DNA of 41,375 nt. Origin: Labilithrix sp. (GTDB lineage: Bacteria > Myxococcota > Polyangia > Polyangiales > Polyangiaceae). The position numbers and the translations under genes are program-made. The notes beneath the pieces were generated by a model. The model searched no databases and was not told the origin of the DNA. It worked only from the letters and a program-made list of their open reading frames with translations. Position 1 is the first letter of the stretch, and the number at the start of each line of letters is the position of its first letter. The stretch spans positions 1 through 41,375 of the forward strand of contig JAQBQL010000162.1 in NCBI GenBank assembly GCA_028287035.1. The letters are read 5' to 3'. This document shows, one piece after another, positions 1 to 7,757 of this stretch.

Positions 1-794
1 CCGAAGCCCGTGATGACCTCGTCGAAGATGAGCAGGATGTTGTTCGCGGTGCAGATGTCGCGGAGCCGCTGCAGGTAGCCCACGGGCGGAATCACGACAC
101 CTGCGGATCCGGCAAACGGCTCGACGATCACCGCCGCGATGTTCGACGCATCGTGCAGCGCGATCAGCTTGAGCAGATCGTCGGCGAGCTCGGCACCCTT
201 CTGCGGCATGCCGCGGGTGAACGCCTGGGTCTTGTCCGACAGCGCCAGCTGCGTGTGGGGCAGGTGGTCCGCTTCGATGGCCTGACCGAACGCCTTGCGG
301 TTTCCGACGATGCCACCGACCGAGATGCCGCCGAAGTTGACGCCGTGATAGCCCTTCTCGCGGCCGATGAGGCGGGTCTTCTCGCCCTTGCCCTTGATGC
401 GCCAGTAGGCGCGCGCGATCTTGAGCGAGGTGTCCGCCGCCTCCGAGCCGGAGCCCGTGAAGAAGACGTAGTCGAGCCCGGCGGGCGTCAGCTTCTTGAT
501 GCGGTTCGCGAGCTCGAACGACGCCGGGTGCCCGAACTGGAAGGCCGGCGAGTAGTCGAGCGTGGCGACCTGCTTCTGCACCGCCTCGACGATCTCCTTG
601 CGGCAGTGACCGAGCCCGGTGCACCAGAGGCCGGAGAGGCCGTCGAACACGCGCTTGCCGTGCTGGTCGATGAGGTACGCGCCCTCGGCCGCGACGAACA
701 TGCGCGGATTGGCCTTGAATTGCCGGTTGCCGGTGAACGGCATCCAGTGAGGGTCGAGCCAGGCGTGATCGGTGCGGACGTCGTGAGAGGCCAT
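1..794 (-). CDS. Class III aminotransferase, omega-amino acid/beta-alanine:pyruvate type (3' part outside window)
   Basis: A PLP-dependent class III (ornithine-type) aminotransferase, of which the first 264 codons are visible; the C-terminal part, with the Schiff-base lysine, lies beyond position 1. The N-terminus reads HWMPFTGNRQFKANPRM, typical of beta-alanine/omega-amino acid:pyruvate transaminases. Further on come the PLP-phosphate segment TGSGSEAADTSLKIARAYW, the substrate/cofactor loop YHGVNFGGISVGG, and IFDEVITGFG, whose Asp contacts the pyridine nitrogen. Expected role: cytoplasmic transfer of an omega-amino group to pyruvate in beta-alanine, polyamine or pyrimidine catabolism; the exact substrate cannot be read from the sequence. 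The ATG at 794 is preceded immediately by GGGAGG, unusually close for a Shine-Dalgarno. The alpha/beta hydrolase gene ends 17 nt upstream, so the two are probably co-transcribed. Confidence 0.88.
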   Translation of the reverse strand, partial: MASHDVRTDHAWLDPHWMPFTGNRQFKANPRMFVAAEGAYLIDQHGKRVFDGLSGLWCTGLGHCRKEIVEAVQKQVATLDYSPAFQFGHPASFELANRIKKLTPAGLDYVFFTGSGSEAADTSLKIARAYWRIKGKGEKTRLIGREKGYHGVNFGGISVGGIVGNRKAFGQAIEADHLPHTQLALSDKTQAFTRGMPQKGAELADDLLKLIALHDASNIAAVIVEPFAGSAGVVIPPVGYLQRLRDICTANNILLIFDEVITGF

Positions 795-811
795 CCTCCC
801 GAGGTTACTAC

Positions 812-1882
812 CTACCTCGCCGCGGTGGAATCTCCGGCTACGGGCCGCGACGTGAGCCGGAGCGCGGCGCGGATCGTCTCGTACACCTCGGGGCTGCCGA
901 GGAGGTCGAGGTGCCCGGCGCCCTCCAGGATCGAGCGGCCCGCCTCCGGCACCGCGCCGTACGCGCTCGCCAGCGGCACGAGGCGATCCTTGCCGGCCGC
1001 CACCGCGAAGCACGCGACCCCCTCGGGCAGCGGGAGGTCGAGGCCGTATCTCAGGTCCGTCACGCCCGCGCTGCGGATCCGGCCGAGCCGCGCGAGCGGG
1101 CGGCTGTACGTGCTGAGCGGCAGGAGCGCATCGACGATGCTTCCTCCGCGCTCGAGCGGGGAGCCGAGGTGCGGCGTTCCCAGCATGACGAGCGTGCGGA
1201 GCTTCTTTCGCCACGCGAGCCCGAGGCGCTCGGCCTCGTGACACGCGACCCGTGCCACGAGCCCGCCCATGCTGTGCGCGACGATGGCGATCTCGTCCGC
1301 CCCTGCGAGCTCCTCGAGCATCGCTGCGAAGCGGGCGCCGTTCGTGAGCACCGGGAGACCCGTGTTGTATTCGAGGTAGGCCGGTGACCATCCCTCGTCG
1401 CGGGCGAGGGCGTCGCCGTGGTGGTGACCGTTCCAAAGCCACTGGTGGTACGTCATCGAAGAGCCGTGCACGAAGACCACCACCTTCCGCCCGGCGAGCG
1501 GACCGGGCGCGCGGTGGAGCTGCATCGTGATGGCGAGCGGGCTGCCCGTCTCCACGAGCCAGTCGCCGAGCACGCCGTTCAGCACCGCGACCACGGCATC
1601 TCGCTCGACGCTCGGCCGCTGGTCCCCGAGGAGCGGCGAGAGCTGCACGAGGACCTTCTCGATGGCCTTCCCGACCAGGCGCGTGACGCCGCGGACGTTG
1701 CGGTACGGGATGGGAACGAGGCGTCGGGCCGGCTCCGCGAGCGGCCTCCCGAGCACCGCCGGCCCGCTCGCGATGCGGACGTGCATCTCCTCCACGACGT
1801 CGGTGATGCCGACCGTCGCCTCCACGAGCAGCCGCGCCGCCTCTCGCAGATCATCGGCATTCTTGCGGGGCAGGTCGGCCAT
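812..1882 (-). CDS. Alpha/beta hydrolase, PGAP1/lipase-like
   Basis: A 356-residue cytoplasmic-looking alpha/beta hydrolase without a signal peptide. A helical N-terminal region of about 140 residues is followed by the hydrolase core: FVHGSSMTYHQW (oxyanion loop), IVAHSMGGLVAR (nucleophile Ser, AHSMG in place of the usual GHSMG), TLVMLGTPHLGSP (typical of PGAP1-like lipases/esterases), GKDRLVP (probable acid Asp) and GAGHLDLL (catalytic His). Substrate is probably an ester or lipid; it cannot be specified. The start chosen is the ATG at 1882; a GTG at 1900 would add six residues. It diverges from smpB across about 56 nt and sits 17 nt ahead of the aminotransferase gene. Confidence 0.82.
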   Translation of the reverse strand: MADLPRKNADDLREAARLLVEATVGITDVVEEMHVRIASGPAVLGRPLAEPARRLVPIPYRNVRGVTRLVGKAIEKVLVQLSPLLGDQRPSVERDAVVAVLNGVLGDWLVETGSPLAITMQLHRAPGPLAGRKVVVFVHGSSMTYHQWLWNGHHHGDALARDEGWSPAYLEYNTGLPVLTNGARFAAMLEELAGADEIAIVAHSMGGLVARVACHEAERLGLAWRKKLRTLVMLGTPHLGSPLERGGSIVDALLPLSTYSRPLARLGRIRSAGVTDLRYGLDLPLPEGVACFAVAAGKDRLVPLASAYGAVPEAGRSILEGAGHLDLLGSPEVYETIRAALRLTSRPVAGDSTAAR

Positions 1883-1938
1883 CGCCCGATGGTACGTCAC
1901 CTGGACCGGCGGCCAGGTACGCTTGCCGCTTCCGCCCG

Positions 1939-2439
1939 ATGACCGCCGAGAACGCCCGCAAGAACCGGCACGCGCACCGCTTCATCGCGCAGAATCGCCG
2001 CGCCGCGCACAACTACGAGATCTCGGAGCGCTACGAGGCGGGCATCGTCTTGCGCGGAAGCGAGGTCAAATCCCTCCGCGACGGGCGCGTCCACCTCACC
2101 GACGCGTACGCCTCGATCCATCGCAGCGAGGTGTGGCTGCACCAGATGCATATTGCATCCTTCTTCGCCGCCCGCGCCTTCCCGCATGCCGAGAAGGGCG
2201 ACCGCAAGCTGCTCCTCCACGCCAAGGAGATCCGGCACCTCGAGCGCGTCGTCATGCGCGAGGGGTACACGCTCGTTCCGCTCGATCTCTACTTCAAGGA
2301 GGGCCGCGTCAAGGTGACGCTCGGCGTCGGCCGCGGTCGGAAGGAGCACGACAAGCGTGCGGTGCTTCGTGCGCGTACGGCCGACGAGGAGGCGCGCGAG
2401 GCGCTCAGGGCGCGACGCACGCGCAGCCATACTTCGTGA
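1939..2439 (+). CDS. smpB: SsrA-binding protein SmpB
   Basis: SmpB binds tmRNA and, with it, rescues ribosomes stalled on mRNAs lacking a stop codon. The 166-residue product has the family's conserved blocks: NRRAAHNYEISERYEAGIVL near the N-terminus, GSEVKSLRDGRVHLTDAYA, the RKLLLHAKEIRHL segment, LVPLDLYFKEGRVKVTLGV, and the basic tail beginning GRGRKEHDKRAVLRAR, which in the family enters the mRNA channel. Length is normal. The ATG at 1939 fits the usual short basic N-terminus. The last 35 nt overlap, tail to tail, the 3' end of the lipoprotein gene on the other strand. No ssrA (tmRNA) gene was recognised in this window. Confidence 0.97.
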   Translation: MTAENARKNRHAHRFIAQNRRAAHNYEISERYEAGIVLRGSEVKSLRDGRVHLTDAYASIHRSEVWLHQMHIASFFAARAFPHAEKGDRKLLLHAKEIRHLERVVMREGYTLVPLDLYFKEGRVKVTLGVGRGRKEHDKRAVLRARTADEEAREALRARRTRSHTS

Positions 2440-3070
2440 GCGTGCCCTTCTCGGTCGGCTTGGTGAGCGGGATGGTCGCGGTCGGCACCTTGCTGCACGG
2501 CAGCGCGTAGTCGGTCACCGCGGTCGTCGAGGGACGCTCGTACTGCGCGTCGAGCCCGCCCTTGCCGGCCGCCCACGCGTGCTGGTCGTCGCATACGACC
2601 CCCGCGGCGGTGCACACGTCGGTGCACGACGTCGGCGACTTCGGCCCGTCGACGACGACGAAGGGAGTGATGCAGCAGCAGTCGACGCGCGCGAGCTTGG
2701 CGGCGCCGTTCGTGGCCGGCGGCCTGTCGGTGCACGAGGTCACGTCGGTCGACGTTCCGCCGACGTAGGCGACGACGCCGAGCACCGCGCCCAGGCTCTC
2801 GCACGTGGTGCTGCCGCACGCGAACCCGTGCGCGCTGCAGACCGCGGCGCACGACTCCGCGGTCTTGACGTTCTCGACGCTCACGCCGTGACCGGGGGGG
2901 AGGGGGACGGCCGCGTCCTGCGGGCCTGCGCTCGCGTCGGTGCGGACGTCGGGCGCCGCGTCCGCCGCGTGGTCGTCGGGCGCAGCGGCGTCTTCGGACG
3001 ACGAGCACGCCGCGACCGCAGCGCCGATCGTTGCGAGGAGGAACCCGATGCGTGCCGAGCGTCGTTGCAT
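2405..3070 (-). CDS. Putative Cys-rich lipoprotein of unknown function
   Basis: A 221-residue predicted lipoprotein that I cannot assign to a family. Residues 1-21 form a lipoprotein signal (basic MQRR, hydrophobic core, lipobox VAAC with Cys22). An Ala/Asp/Pro-rich linker runs to about residue 58. The remainder carries two clusters of closely spaced cysteines (ESCAAVCSAHGFACGSTTCE and TSCTDVCTAAGVVCDD) plus CCC and CAC motifs, a pattern seen in many small disulfide-rich surface lipoproteins of myxobacteria. It is expected to be exported and anchored to a membrane. The ATG at 3070 gives the complete signal sequence. A TAGAGT hexamer lies 10 nt upstream. The 3' end overlaps smpB by 35 nt on the opposite strand. 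Stop at 2405-2407. Confidence 0.75.
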   Translation of the reverse strand: MQRRSARIGFLLATIGAAVAACSSSEDAAAPDDHAADAAPDVRTDASAGPQDAAVPLPPGHGVSVENVKTAESCAAVCSAHGFACGSTTCESLGAVLGVVAYVGGTSTDVTSCTDRPPATNGAAKLARVDCCCITPFVVVDGPKSPTSCTDVCTAAGVVCDDQHAWAAGKGGLDAQYERPSTTAVTDYALPCSKVPTATIPLTKPTEKGTLTKYGCACVAP

Positions 3071-3080
3071 GACGTCGTGG

Positions 3081-3086
3081 ACTCTA
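3081..3086 (-). promoter_or_regulatory. Candidate -10 element TAGAGT for the lipoprotein gene ending at 2405
   Basis: The minus strand reads TAGAGT 10 nt before the ATG at 3070. It matches the TAGANT hexamer that recurs at 5' ends in this window. No convincing -35 is visible. Confidence 0.4.
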
Positions 3087-3143
3087 CTGCACGACCTTCG
3101 CTTGTCGATGATGCGGCCCTGCCATCGTGCTTCGTGCGAGCGG

Positions 3144-3151
3144 TTGCGCAA
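3144..3151. promoter_or_regulatory. TTGCGCAA palindrome in a divergent promoter region
   Basis: A perfect 8-bp palindrome in the 201-nt gap between the divergent lipoprotein (start 3070) and phosphoesterase (start 3272) genes. The same core occurs inside a 16-bp palindrome at 11446-11461 and in an inverted repeat at 31704-31722. A shared operator is inferred from the recurrence alone. Confidence 0.25.
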
Positions 3152-3258
3152 TACGCGCACGACGCTGCGCGCCTTCGTGACAGCCCATCCTGAATACGTG
3201 CGGAACGTGATCCTTGGTTGTGGCGACCGGTGAGATTCGCTGCCACTGTCGGAGCCTC

Positions 3259-3263
3259 GGAGG
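3259..3263 (+). promoter_or_regulatory. Ribosome binding site GGAGG fixing the start at 3272
   Basis: GGAGG lies 8 nt before the ATG at 3272 and supports this start over an in-frame upstream ATG at 3218, which would also bury the Tat signal. Few genes here have so clear a Shine-Dalgarno. Confidence 0.6.
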
Positions 3264-3271
3264 TCCTTTCG

Positions 3272-4711
3272 ATGAGCGACGTCACCCGGCGAACCATCCT
3301 TCAGATCCTCGGCGCAGGCGCGCTGGTCGGCTGCGGAGGCGCAGACGACGAGCCCGCGACACCGGCCGACGGCACGCCGAGCGCACCCGTGGATCCGGCG
3401 GTCGATGGTGGCCCCGCCGCTGACGCGCAGGCCGCGGCGCCGACCGCGCTCGACATGCTGCGCGAGATCGAGGCGGTCGTCGTCGTCATGATGGAGAACC
3501 GCTCGTTCGACCACTTCTTCGGTGCGCTGCAGCGCGACGCGAAGTACGCCAGCAAGGCGACGGTCGCCGGCACGAAGGGCACGGAGACGAACCCCGCGCC
3601 CAGCGGAGCCGCGGTGAAGACCTACAAGGCAGGGACGTACACGCTCGCGAGCCCGCCCCACAGCTTCGCCGCATGCCACGCGCAGCTCGACGGCGGCAAG
3701 AACGACAAGTTCGTCATCGAGCACGCCGGCAAGAACCAGAACGAGGTGATGGCCTGGTACGATCGTGGCCAGATCCCGTTCTATTACTGGCTCGCCGACA
3801 ACTTCACGGTCTGTGACCACTGGTACGCGTCGGTGCTCGGCCCCACGTGGCCGAACCGGTTCTATCTCCACGCCGGCACCTCCTCGGGCAAGAAGGACAA
3901 CACCCCGATCCTCTCGGGCGCGCCGGAGACCATCTGGGATCAGCTGAAGAAGGCGGGAAAGACTGCCAAGAACTACCACGCCGGAAAGAGCGGATTCTTC
4001 TCGTCGGCATTCCCGACGAAGATCAAGGCCGGCATCAACCCGATGAAGAAGATGGACGAGTTCTTCGCCGACGCGAAGGCCGGCAAGCTGCCGAGCGTCT
4101 CGTACATCGATCCGGATTACAGCGTGTCGGACGATCACCCGGCTCACGACATCCGTCTCGGGCAGACCTTCGTCGCCAGCATCTACAAGGCACTCACCGC
4201 GAGCCCGCAGTGGGGGAAGTGCCTTCTCGTCATCACGTACGACGAGCACGGCGGCTTCTGGGATCACGTAGCGCCGCCGGCGGCGCCGGACGACGATCCC
4301 GAGTTCAAGCACTTCGGATTCCGCGTGCCGGCGATCGTCGTGGGCCCGACCGTCAAGAAGGGCTACGTCAGCTCGAAGCCGTACGACCACACCTCGGTGC
4401 TCGCGACGCTGAAGGAGCGCTTCGGGCTCGACGACCTCACGACGCGCTCCGCCAAGGCGAACGACCTCACGGACGTGTTCGACCTCGCGAAGCACGGAAA
4501 GCCGTCGGCCCCGCCGGCGAGCCCGCCGATGATCATGATGGACGCGGCGGCGCTGGCGACGATCGGGGAGAACAGCCAGGAGGAGATCGAAGCGGCGATC
4601 GCGGCGGGCGAGGTCCCGGACTCCGCGGTCGACCTGCGCTCCGACGAGGACCGCATCGCCAGCTGGCTCCGTGCGGCCGAGGAGCTCGGGGCCGTGCGCG
4701 TCGCGCGCTGA
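3272..4711 (+). CDS. Tat-exported phosphoesterase (phospholipase C/acid phosphatase family)
   Basis: A 479-residue member of the phosphoesterase family that includes bacterial phospholipases C and AcpA-type acid phosphatases, which hydrolyse phosphate mono- or diesters outside the cytoplasm. The N-terminus has a twin-arginine motif (TRRTILQ, Arg6-Arg7), a hydrophobic stretch and a lipobox-like LVGC (Cys21), so it is probably a folded-exported, lipid-anchored enzyme. Family motifs are VVVMMENRSFDHFFGAL (metal binding and nucleophile region), GPTWPNRFYLHAGTS, DHPAHDIRLGQTF and ITYDEHGGFWDHV (metal ligands). A Pro/Ala/Asp-rich linker (about 25-55) separates signal and enzyme. About 40 extra C-terminal residues are acidic and helical. 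Substrate cannot be told; phospholipid cleavage is a reasonable guess. It ends 4 nt from the convergent SDR gene. Confidence 0.87.
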   Translation: MSDVTRRTILQILGAGALVGCGGADDEPATPADGTPSAPVDPAVDGGPAADAQAAAPTALDMLREIEAVVVVMMENRSFDHFFGALQRDAKYASKATVAGTKGTETNPAPSGAAVKTYKAGTYTLASPPHSFAACHAQLDGGKNDKFVIEHAGKNQNEVMAWYDRGQIPFYYWLADNFTVCDHWYASVLGPTWPNRFYLHAGTSSGKKDNTPILSGAPETIWDQLKKAGKTAKNYHAGKSGFFSSAFPTKIKAGINPMKKMDEFFADAKAGKLPSVSYIDPDYSVSDDHPAHDIRLGQTFVASIYKALTASPQWGKCLLVITYDEHGGFWDHVAPPAAPDDDPEFKHFGFRVPAIVVGPTVKKGYVSSKPYDHTSVLATLKERFGLDDLTTRSAKANDLTDVFDLAKHGKPSAPPASPPMIMMDAAALATIGENSQEEIEAAIAAGEVPDSAVDLRSDEDRIASWLRAAEELGAVRVAR

Positions 4712-4715
4712 GACG

Positions 4716-5444
4716 TCAGCGCGCGTTCATCGTGCGGAAGATCTCGTCGAGCTCCGCGCGCGAGGCCTGGCTCCCCTTGGCCGAGAAGCCGTGGGTCGTC
4801 TCGGGACGGCCCTCGGCGAGCTGCGCCATGACCGAGTCGGCGTACTCGTCGAGCGGCGTGCCGAAATCGTGCGAGCCGCCGAGGTTCGTCCGCACCGCGG
4901 GCGGGATGATCTCGACCACCTCGACCCCGGACTTCGCGAGCTGGTGCCGGAGCGAGAGCGTGAACGAGTGGAGCGCCGCCTTCGTGGCGCAGTAGACGGG
5001 CATCGCTGCGATCGGCGCGAACGCGAGCCCCGAGGTCACGTTGGCGATGACGGGACGCTCCTGCTTCGCGAGGTGCGGCGCGAAGAGCATCGCCAGGTGG
5101 ATCGGGCCCTCCAGGTTGATCGCGATCTCGGACGCGGTCTCGGCCCAGGGCTCACCCTCGGTGAGGGCCACCTTGCGCTGGATACCGGCATTGTTGATGA
5201 CGACGTTGAGCGCCGGGAAGCGTTCGGTGACCTCCGCGAACAGCGCCTCGCGATCGGCGGCGCGGCCGGTGTCGGACACGACCGTGTGGATCTGCGGCAG
5301 GCGCCGCTTCAGGTCCGCGAGCAGCGCCTCGCGACGGCCGCACACGACGACCTCGTTCCCGGCGGCGAGGAAGCGCTCCGCGAGCGCGAGGCCGATGCCC
5401 GAGGTGCCGCCGGTGACGAGCACGGTATTGCCGGTGATCTGCAT
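4716..5444 (-). CDS. Short-chain dehydrogenase/reductase (DltE-like)
   Basis: A 242-residue classical SDR oxidoreductase. The Rossmann fold begins with TGGTSGIG (residues 11-18), followed by CGRRE at the end of beta 2, where the arginines suggest NADP(H) preference. NNAG lies at 84-87, the catalytic Ser at about 138 (NVTSG), and the YxxxK pair is Tyr151/Lys155 (VYCATKAAL). Overall it resembles the DltE-like SDRs common as orphan genes; the substrate is unknown. The ATG at 5444 lacks a Shine-Dalgarno (upstream is C-rich), but a TAGCAT hexamer lies 10 nt ahead, so a very short leader is possible. It diverges from the beta-helix gene over 61 nt and converges with the phosphoesterase gene. Confidence 0.9.
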   Translation of the reverse strand: MQITGNTVLVTGGTSGIGLALAERFLAAGNEVVVCGRREALLADLKRRLPQIHTVVSDTGRAADREALFAEVTERFPALNVVINNAGIQRKVALTEGEPWAETASEIAINLEGPIHLAMLFAPHLAKQERPVIANVTSGLAFAPIAAMPVYCATKAALHSFTLSLRHQLAKSGVEVVEIIPPAVRTNLGGSHDFGTPLDEYADSVMAQLAEGRPETTHGFSAKGSQASRAELDEIFRTMNAR

Positions 5445-5493
5445 GGGGGAGGCGATGCTAGGATGACGCGAGACGTTTCACCACGGTCCCGGG

Positions 5494-5499
5494 TAAGAT
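5494..5499 (+). promoter_or_regulatory. Candidate -10 element TAAGAT, leaderless start
   Basis: TAAGAT is followed by exactly 6 nt and then the GTG at 5506, so a transcript would begin on or next to the start codon. No Shine-Dalgarno is present. One of four sites in the window with the same 6-nt geometry. Confidence 0.4.
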
Positions 5500-5505
5500 G
5501 GCGCC

Positions 5506-6906
5506 GTGCACCTTCGCCGTACCCTTCCGGTCCTGCTGGCGGCCTCCGCGGCCTCGTTCCTCACCACCCTGACCGGCGACGCGTCCGCGGCGACGCGCCA
5601 GGTCGGTCCAGGAAAGACCTACGCGTCGCCCTGCGCCGCCATCGCCGCGGCACAGCCCGGCGACGTGATCGAGGTCGCGGCCGGTAGCTACGACGGCGAC
5701 ACCTGCGCGTGGTCCACCGACAACCTGACGGTGCGCGGCGTGGGCGGCCGCGCGAAGATCGACGCCGGCAAGGACCCCGCGAAGATCACCCAGGGCAAGG
5801 GCATCTTCGTCATCACCGCCGCCAATGCGACCCTCGAGAGCCTCGAGCTCGCGGGCGCGACCGCCGGCTCGAAGAACGGCGCCGGCGTCCGTCACCAGGG
5901 CAAGAACCTGACGGTGCGCGACTGCTACTTCCACGACAACGAGGACGGCATCCTGGGCGCGCCGGCGGTCCCCGGGACGGGCGAGGTGCTCGTCGAGACG
6001 ACGGAGCTCGCGAACAACGGGCAGGGGGATGGCCAGTCCCACAATCTGTACTTTGGTGATTACGCCAAGCTCACGCTGCGCGCGTCGTACTCGCATGGCG
6101 CCAGGGTCGGGCACCTGCTCAAGTCGCGCGCGCTCGAGAACGACATCCTCTACAACCGTCTGACCGACGAGAGCGGGACGACGGCGAGCTACGAGATCAA
6201 CCTGCCGGACGGCGGCCTCTCCTTCGTCATCGGCAATCTCATCGAGCAGAGCGCGACGACCGAGAATCCCGCGATCATCGATTACGCGAGCGAGGGGCGG
6301 AATCCCGACCTCCACCTCTTCGTGATCAACAACACCATCGTGAACACGAAGGGCAGCGGCACCTTCGTGCAGACCTCGATCAGCGATCCCCCCGCGGTGC
6401 TCACGAACAACATCTTCGCGGGCGGCGGCGCCGCGTCCAACCAGGCGAGCGCGGTGCTCACCACGAACCTGCTGACCGACCCCGGGCTGGTCGGCGTAGC
6501 AGCGTTCGACTACCACCTCGCGGCGGGCTCGGCGGCGATCGATCAGGGAACCGATCCCGGGAGCTACGCCGGCCACCTCCTCGTTCCGGGCGAACACTAC
6601 GAGCACCCGCGCAGCACGAAGCCCCGTCCCACGGTTGGGCGCATCGACATCGGCGCCTACGAATTCGGTGAGGCGCCGGCCGGCGCGGACGGCGGGCCGA
6701 CCGGTGGCGACGCGGGCGGCACGAACGGCAGCGACGCCGGCGGCGGTGCCGATGCCGGGGACGACCTCGGCGAGACGGCGGCCGCGGTCGACACCGGGTG
6801 CGGCTGCCGCGTGATGAGCACGCGGGGCGCGGGGACGGCCGGCGGGGCGCTCGCGCTCGGGCTCGCCGCGGCGGCATCGCTCGTGCGCCGCCGCCGTCGC
6901 CGCTGA
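5506..6906 (+). CDS. Secreted right-handed beta-helix protein with MYXO-CTERM-like tail
   Basis: A 466-residue exported protein. Residues 1-26 are a Sec signal peptide (LRRTLPVLLAASAASFL core, cleavage near DASA-ATRQ). The mature part opens with VGPGKTYASPCAAIAAAQ and PGDVIEVAAGSYDGDTC, the standard entry into parallel beta-helix (pectate-lyase-like, PbH1) folds, and continues with repeated NNT/GNL-type turns to about residue 385. An Ala/Gly/Asp-rich linker leads to a C-terminal sorting signal: a Cys motif (GCGCR), a hydrophobic helix (GGALALGLAAAASLV) and a run of six arginines, as in MYXO-CTERM proteins. No catalytic residues for polysaccharide cleavage could be identified, so it may bind or display rather than cut. 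The GTG start is chosen because it gives the signal peptide in frame; a nearby ATG at 5498 is out of frame. It meets the M23 gene tail to tail 3 nt on. Confidence 0.83.
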   Translation: MHLRRTLPVLLAASAASFLTTLTGDASAATRQVGPGKTYASPCAAIAAAQPGDVIEVAAGSYDGDTCAWSTDNLTVRGVGGRAKIDAGKDPAKITQGKGIFVITAANATLESLELAGATAGSKNGAGVRHQGKNLTVRDCYFHDNEDGILGAPAVPGTGEVLVETTELANNGQGDGQSHNLYFGDYAKLTLRASYSHGARVGHLLKSRALENDILYNRLTDESGTTASYEINLPDGGLSFVIGNLIEQSATTENPAIIDYASEGRNPDLHLFVINNTIVNTKGSGTFVQTSISDPPAVLTNNIFAGGGAASNQASAVLTTNLLTDPGLVGVAAFDYHLAAGSAAIDQGTDPGSYAGHLLVPGEHYEHPRSTKPRPTVGRIDIGAYEFGEAPAGADGGPTGGDAGGTNGSDAGGGADAGDDLGETAAAVDTGCGCRVMSTRGAGTAGGALALGLAAAASLVRRRRRR

Positions 6907-6909
6907 CCA

Positions 6910-7587
6910 TCACCAGCGCGGCTTGCGCACCTGCGCGTAACGGAACGCTCCCTTCGGGTGATCCTCGAGGTGAAGGTGGGGGCCGGTGACGTTGCCGGTC
7001 GCGCCGCTGCGCGCGATGGTCTGGCCGGCCTTCACGCGCGCGCCGGCGCTCAGGACGCGGCGCGAGAGGTGGCAGTACACGTACGTGCGCCCGTTGTCGG
7101 CGTCGACGCCCATCCACTTGCCGTAGGCGCCGCCGCGATCGTTCGACCAGCGGACCCGGCCCGCACGCACCGCGACCACGCGCGAGCCGACCGGCGTCGC
7201 GTAGTCCTGCCCGGTGTGGAAACCGGCGGCGTAGCGCCGATTGCGCACGCCGTAGGGGTAGGTCACCCGCTTGCCGGGCACCGGTGACGCGACGTGCTTC
7301 GCGCCGAGCGTCCCGACCTCACCGAGGTCGACCTCGAACACCTCGGCGTCGTCGTCGGGCGCGGCCACGTCCACGCCCTCGTCGGCGGGAGCGAGCGCAT
7401 CGATCGTCGGATCGTCGTCGGGGGCCGGGCCGTCCTCCTCCTCGGCGGCCTCGTCACCCGTCGCTGCGCTCTGCGCGACGGCGTCGTCCGCCGGATCCTC
7501 GGGGCTGCTACAGCCGGCGACCGTGAGGGCGGCGAGCGCCGCCAGCGTGAACAGCGAGAGACGGAACAGGGGTCGGGTCGTCGTCAT
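6910..7587 (-). CDS. M23-family metallopeptidase lipoprotein
   Basis: A 225-residue lipoprotein with an LytM/M23 zinc endopeptidase domain, expected to cut peptide cross-links in peptidoglycan in the periplasm. The signal peptide ends at the lipobox VAGC (Cys26). Residues 45-85 are a very acidic Asp/Glu/Ala/Pro linker. The catalytic domain spans about 100-215: FHTGQDY (H124 and D128, zinc ligands), YVYCHLS (H173) and GPHLHLE (H204/H206; H206 is the third ligand). All catalytic residues are present, so it is likely active rather than an EnvC-type degenerate activator. The ATG at 7587 gives an ordinary signal sequence. The gene follows the kinase operon by 170 nt on the same strand but probably has its own promoter. 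Confidence 0.92.
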   Translation of the reverse strand: MTTTRPLFRLSLFTLAALAALTVAGCSSPEDPADDAVAQSAATGDEAAEEEDGPAPDDDPTIDALAPADEGVDVAAPDDDAEVFEVDLGEVGTLGAKHVASPVPGKRVTYPYGVRNRRYAAGFHTGQDYATPVGSRVVAVRAGRVRWSNDRGGAYGKWMGVDADNGRTYVYCHLSRRVLSAGARVKAGQTIARSGATGNVTGPHLHLEDHPKGAFRYAQVRKPRW

Positions 7588-7757
7588 GGTGACCTCGCCG
7601 TTTGCACGTCTGCGGCCACCCTGCGGCGTTCATCGATGCCCGGCTTTCACGTGTTCCGCCGCGCGCGAAGCGGCTCGAAGGCCGCGACCGGCGGCCGCGC
7701 GCTCACCGGCGTCCTGCGCGCGCACCGGAAAATTCCGCCGCGCCGCCTGCGCGCCCT
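7588..7757. other. Intergenic gap between kinase and M23 genes
   Basis: 170 nt between same-strand genes. It holds an AT-richer near-palindrome, CGGAA-AA-TTCCG at 7726-7737, about 20-30 nt past the kinase stop, and no open frame I would support. It probably contains the M23 promoter, though no clear -10/-35 pair is visible. Confidence 0.3.

Noticed and set aside
153..1387. Plus-strand open frames opposite the aminotransferase and hydrolase
   Set aside because: No motifs, Arg-rich translation; both opposing minus-strand genes are clear enzymes.
3071..4495. An open frame continuing upstream of the lipoprotein gene at 2405-3070, antisense to the phosphoesterase gene
   Set aside because: Only the part from the ATG at 3070 has a signal peptide and sensible composition; the extension is the shadow of the phosphoesterase gene.
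5445..5505. ATG at 5498 as start of the beta-helix protein
   Set aside because: It is out of frame with the signal peptide and beta-helix; the GTG at 5506 is in frame.
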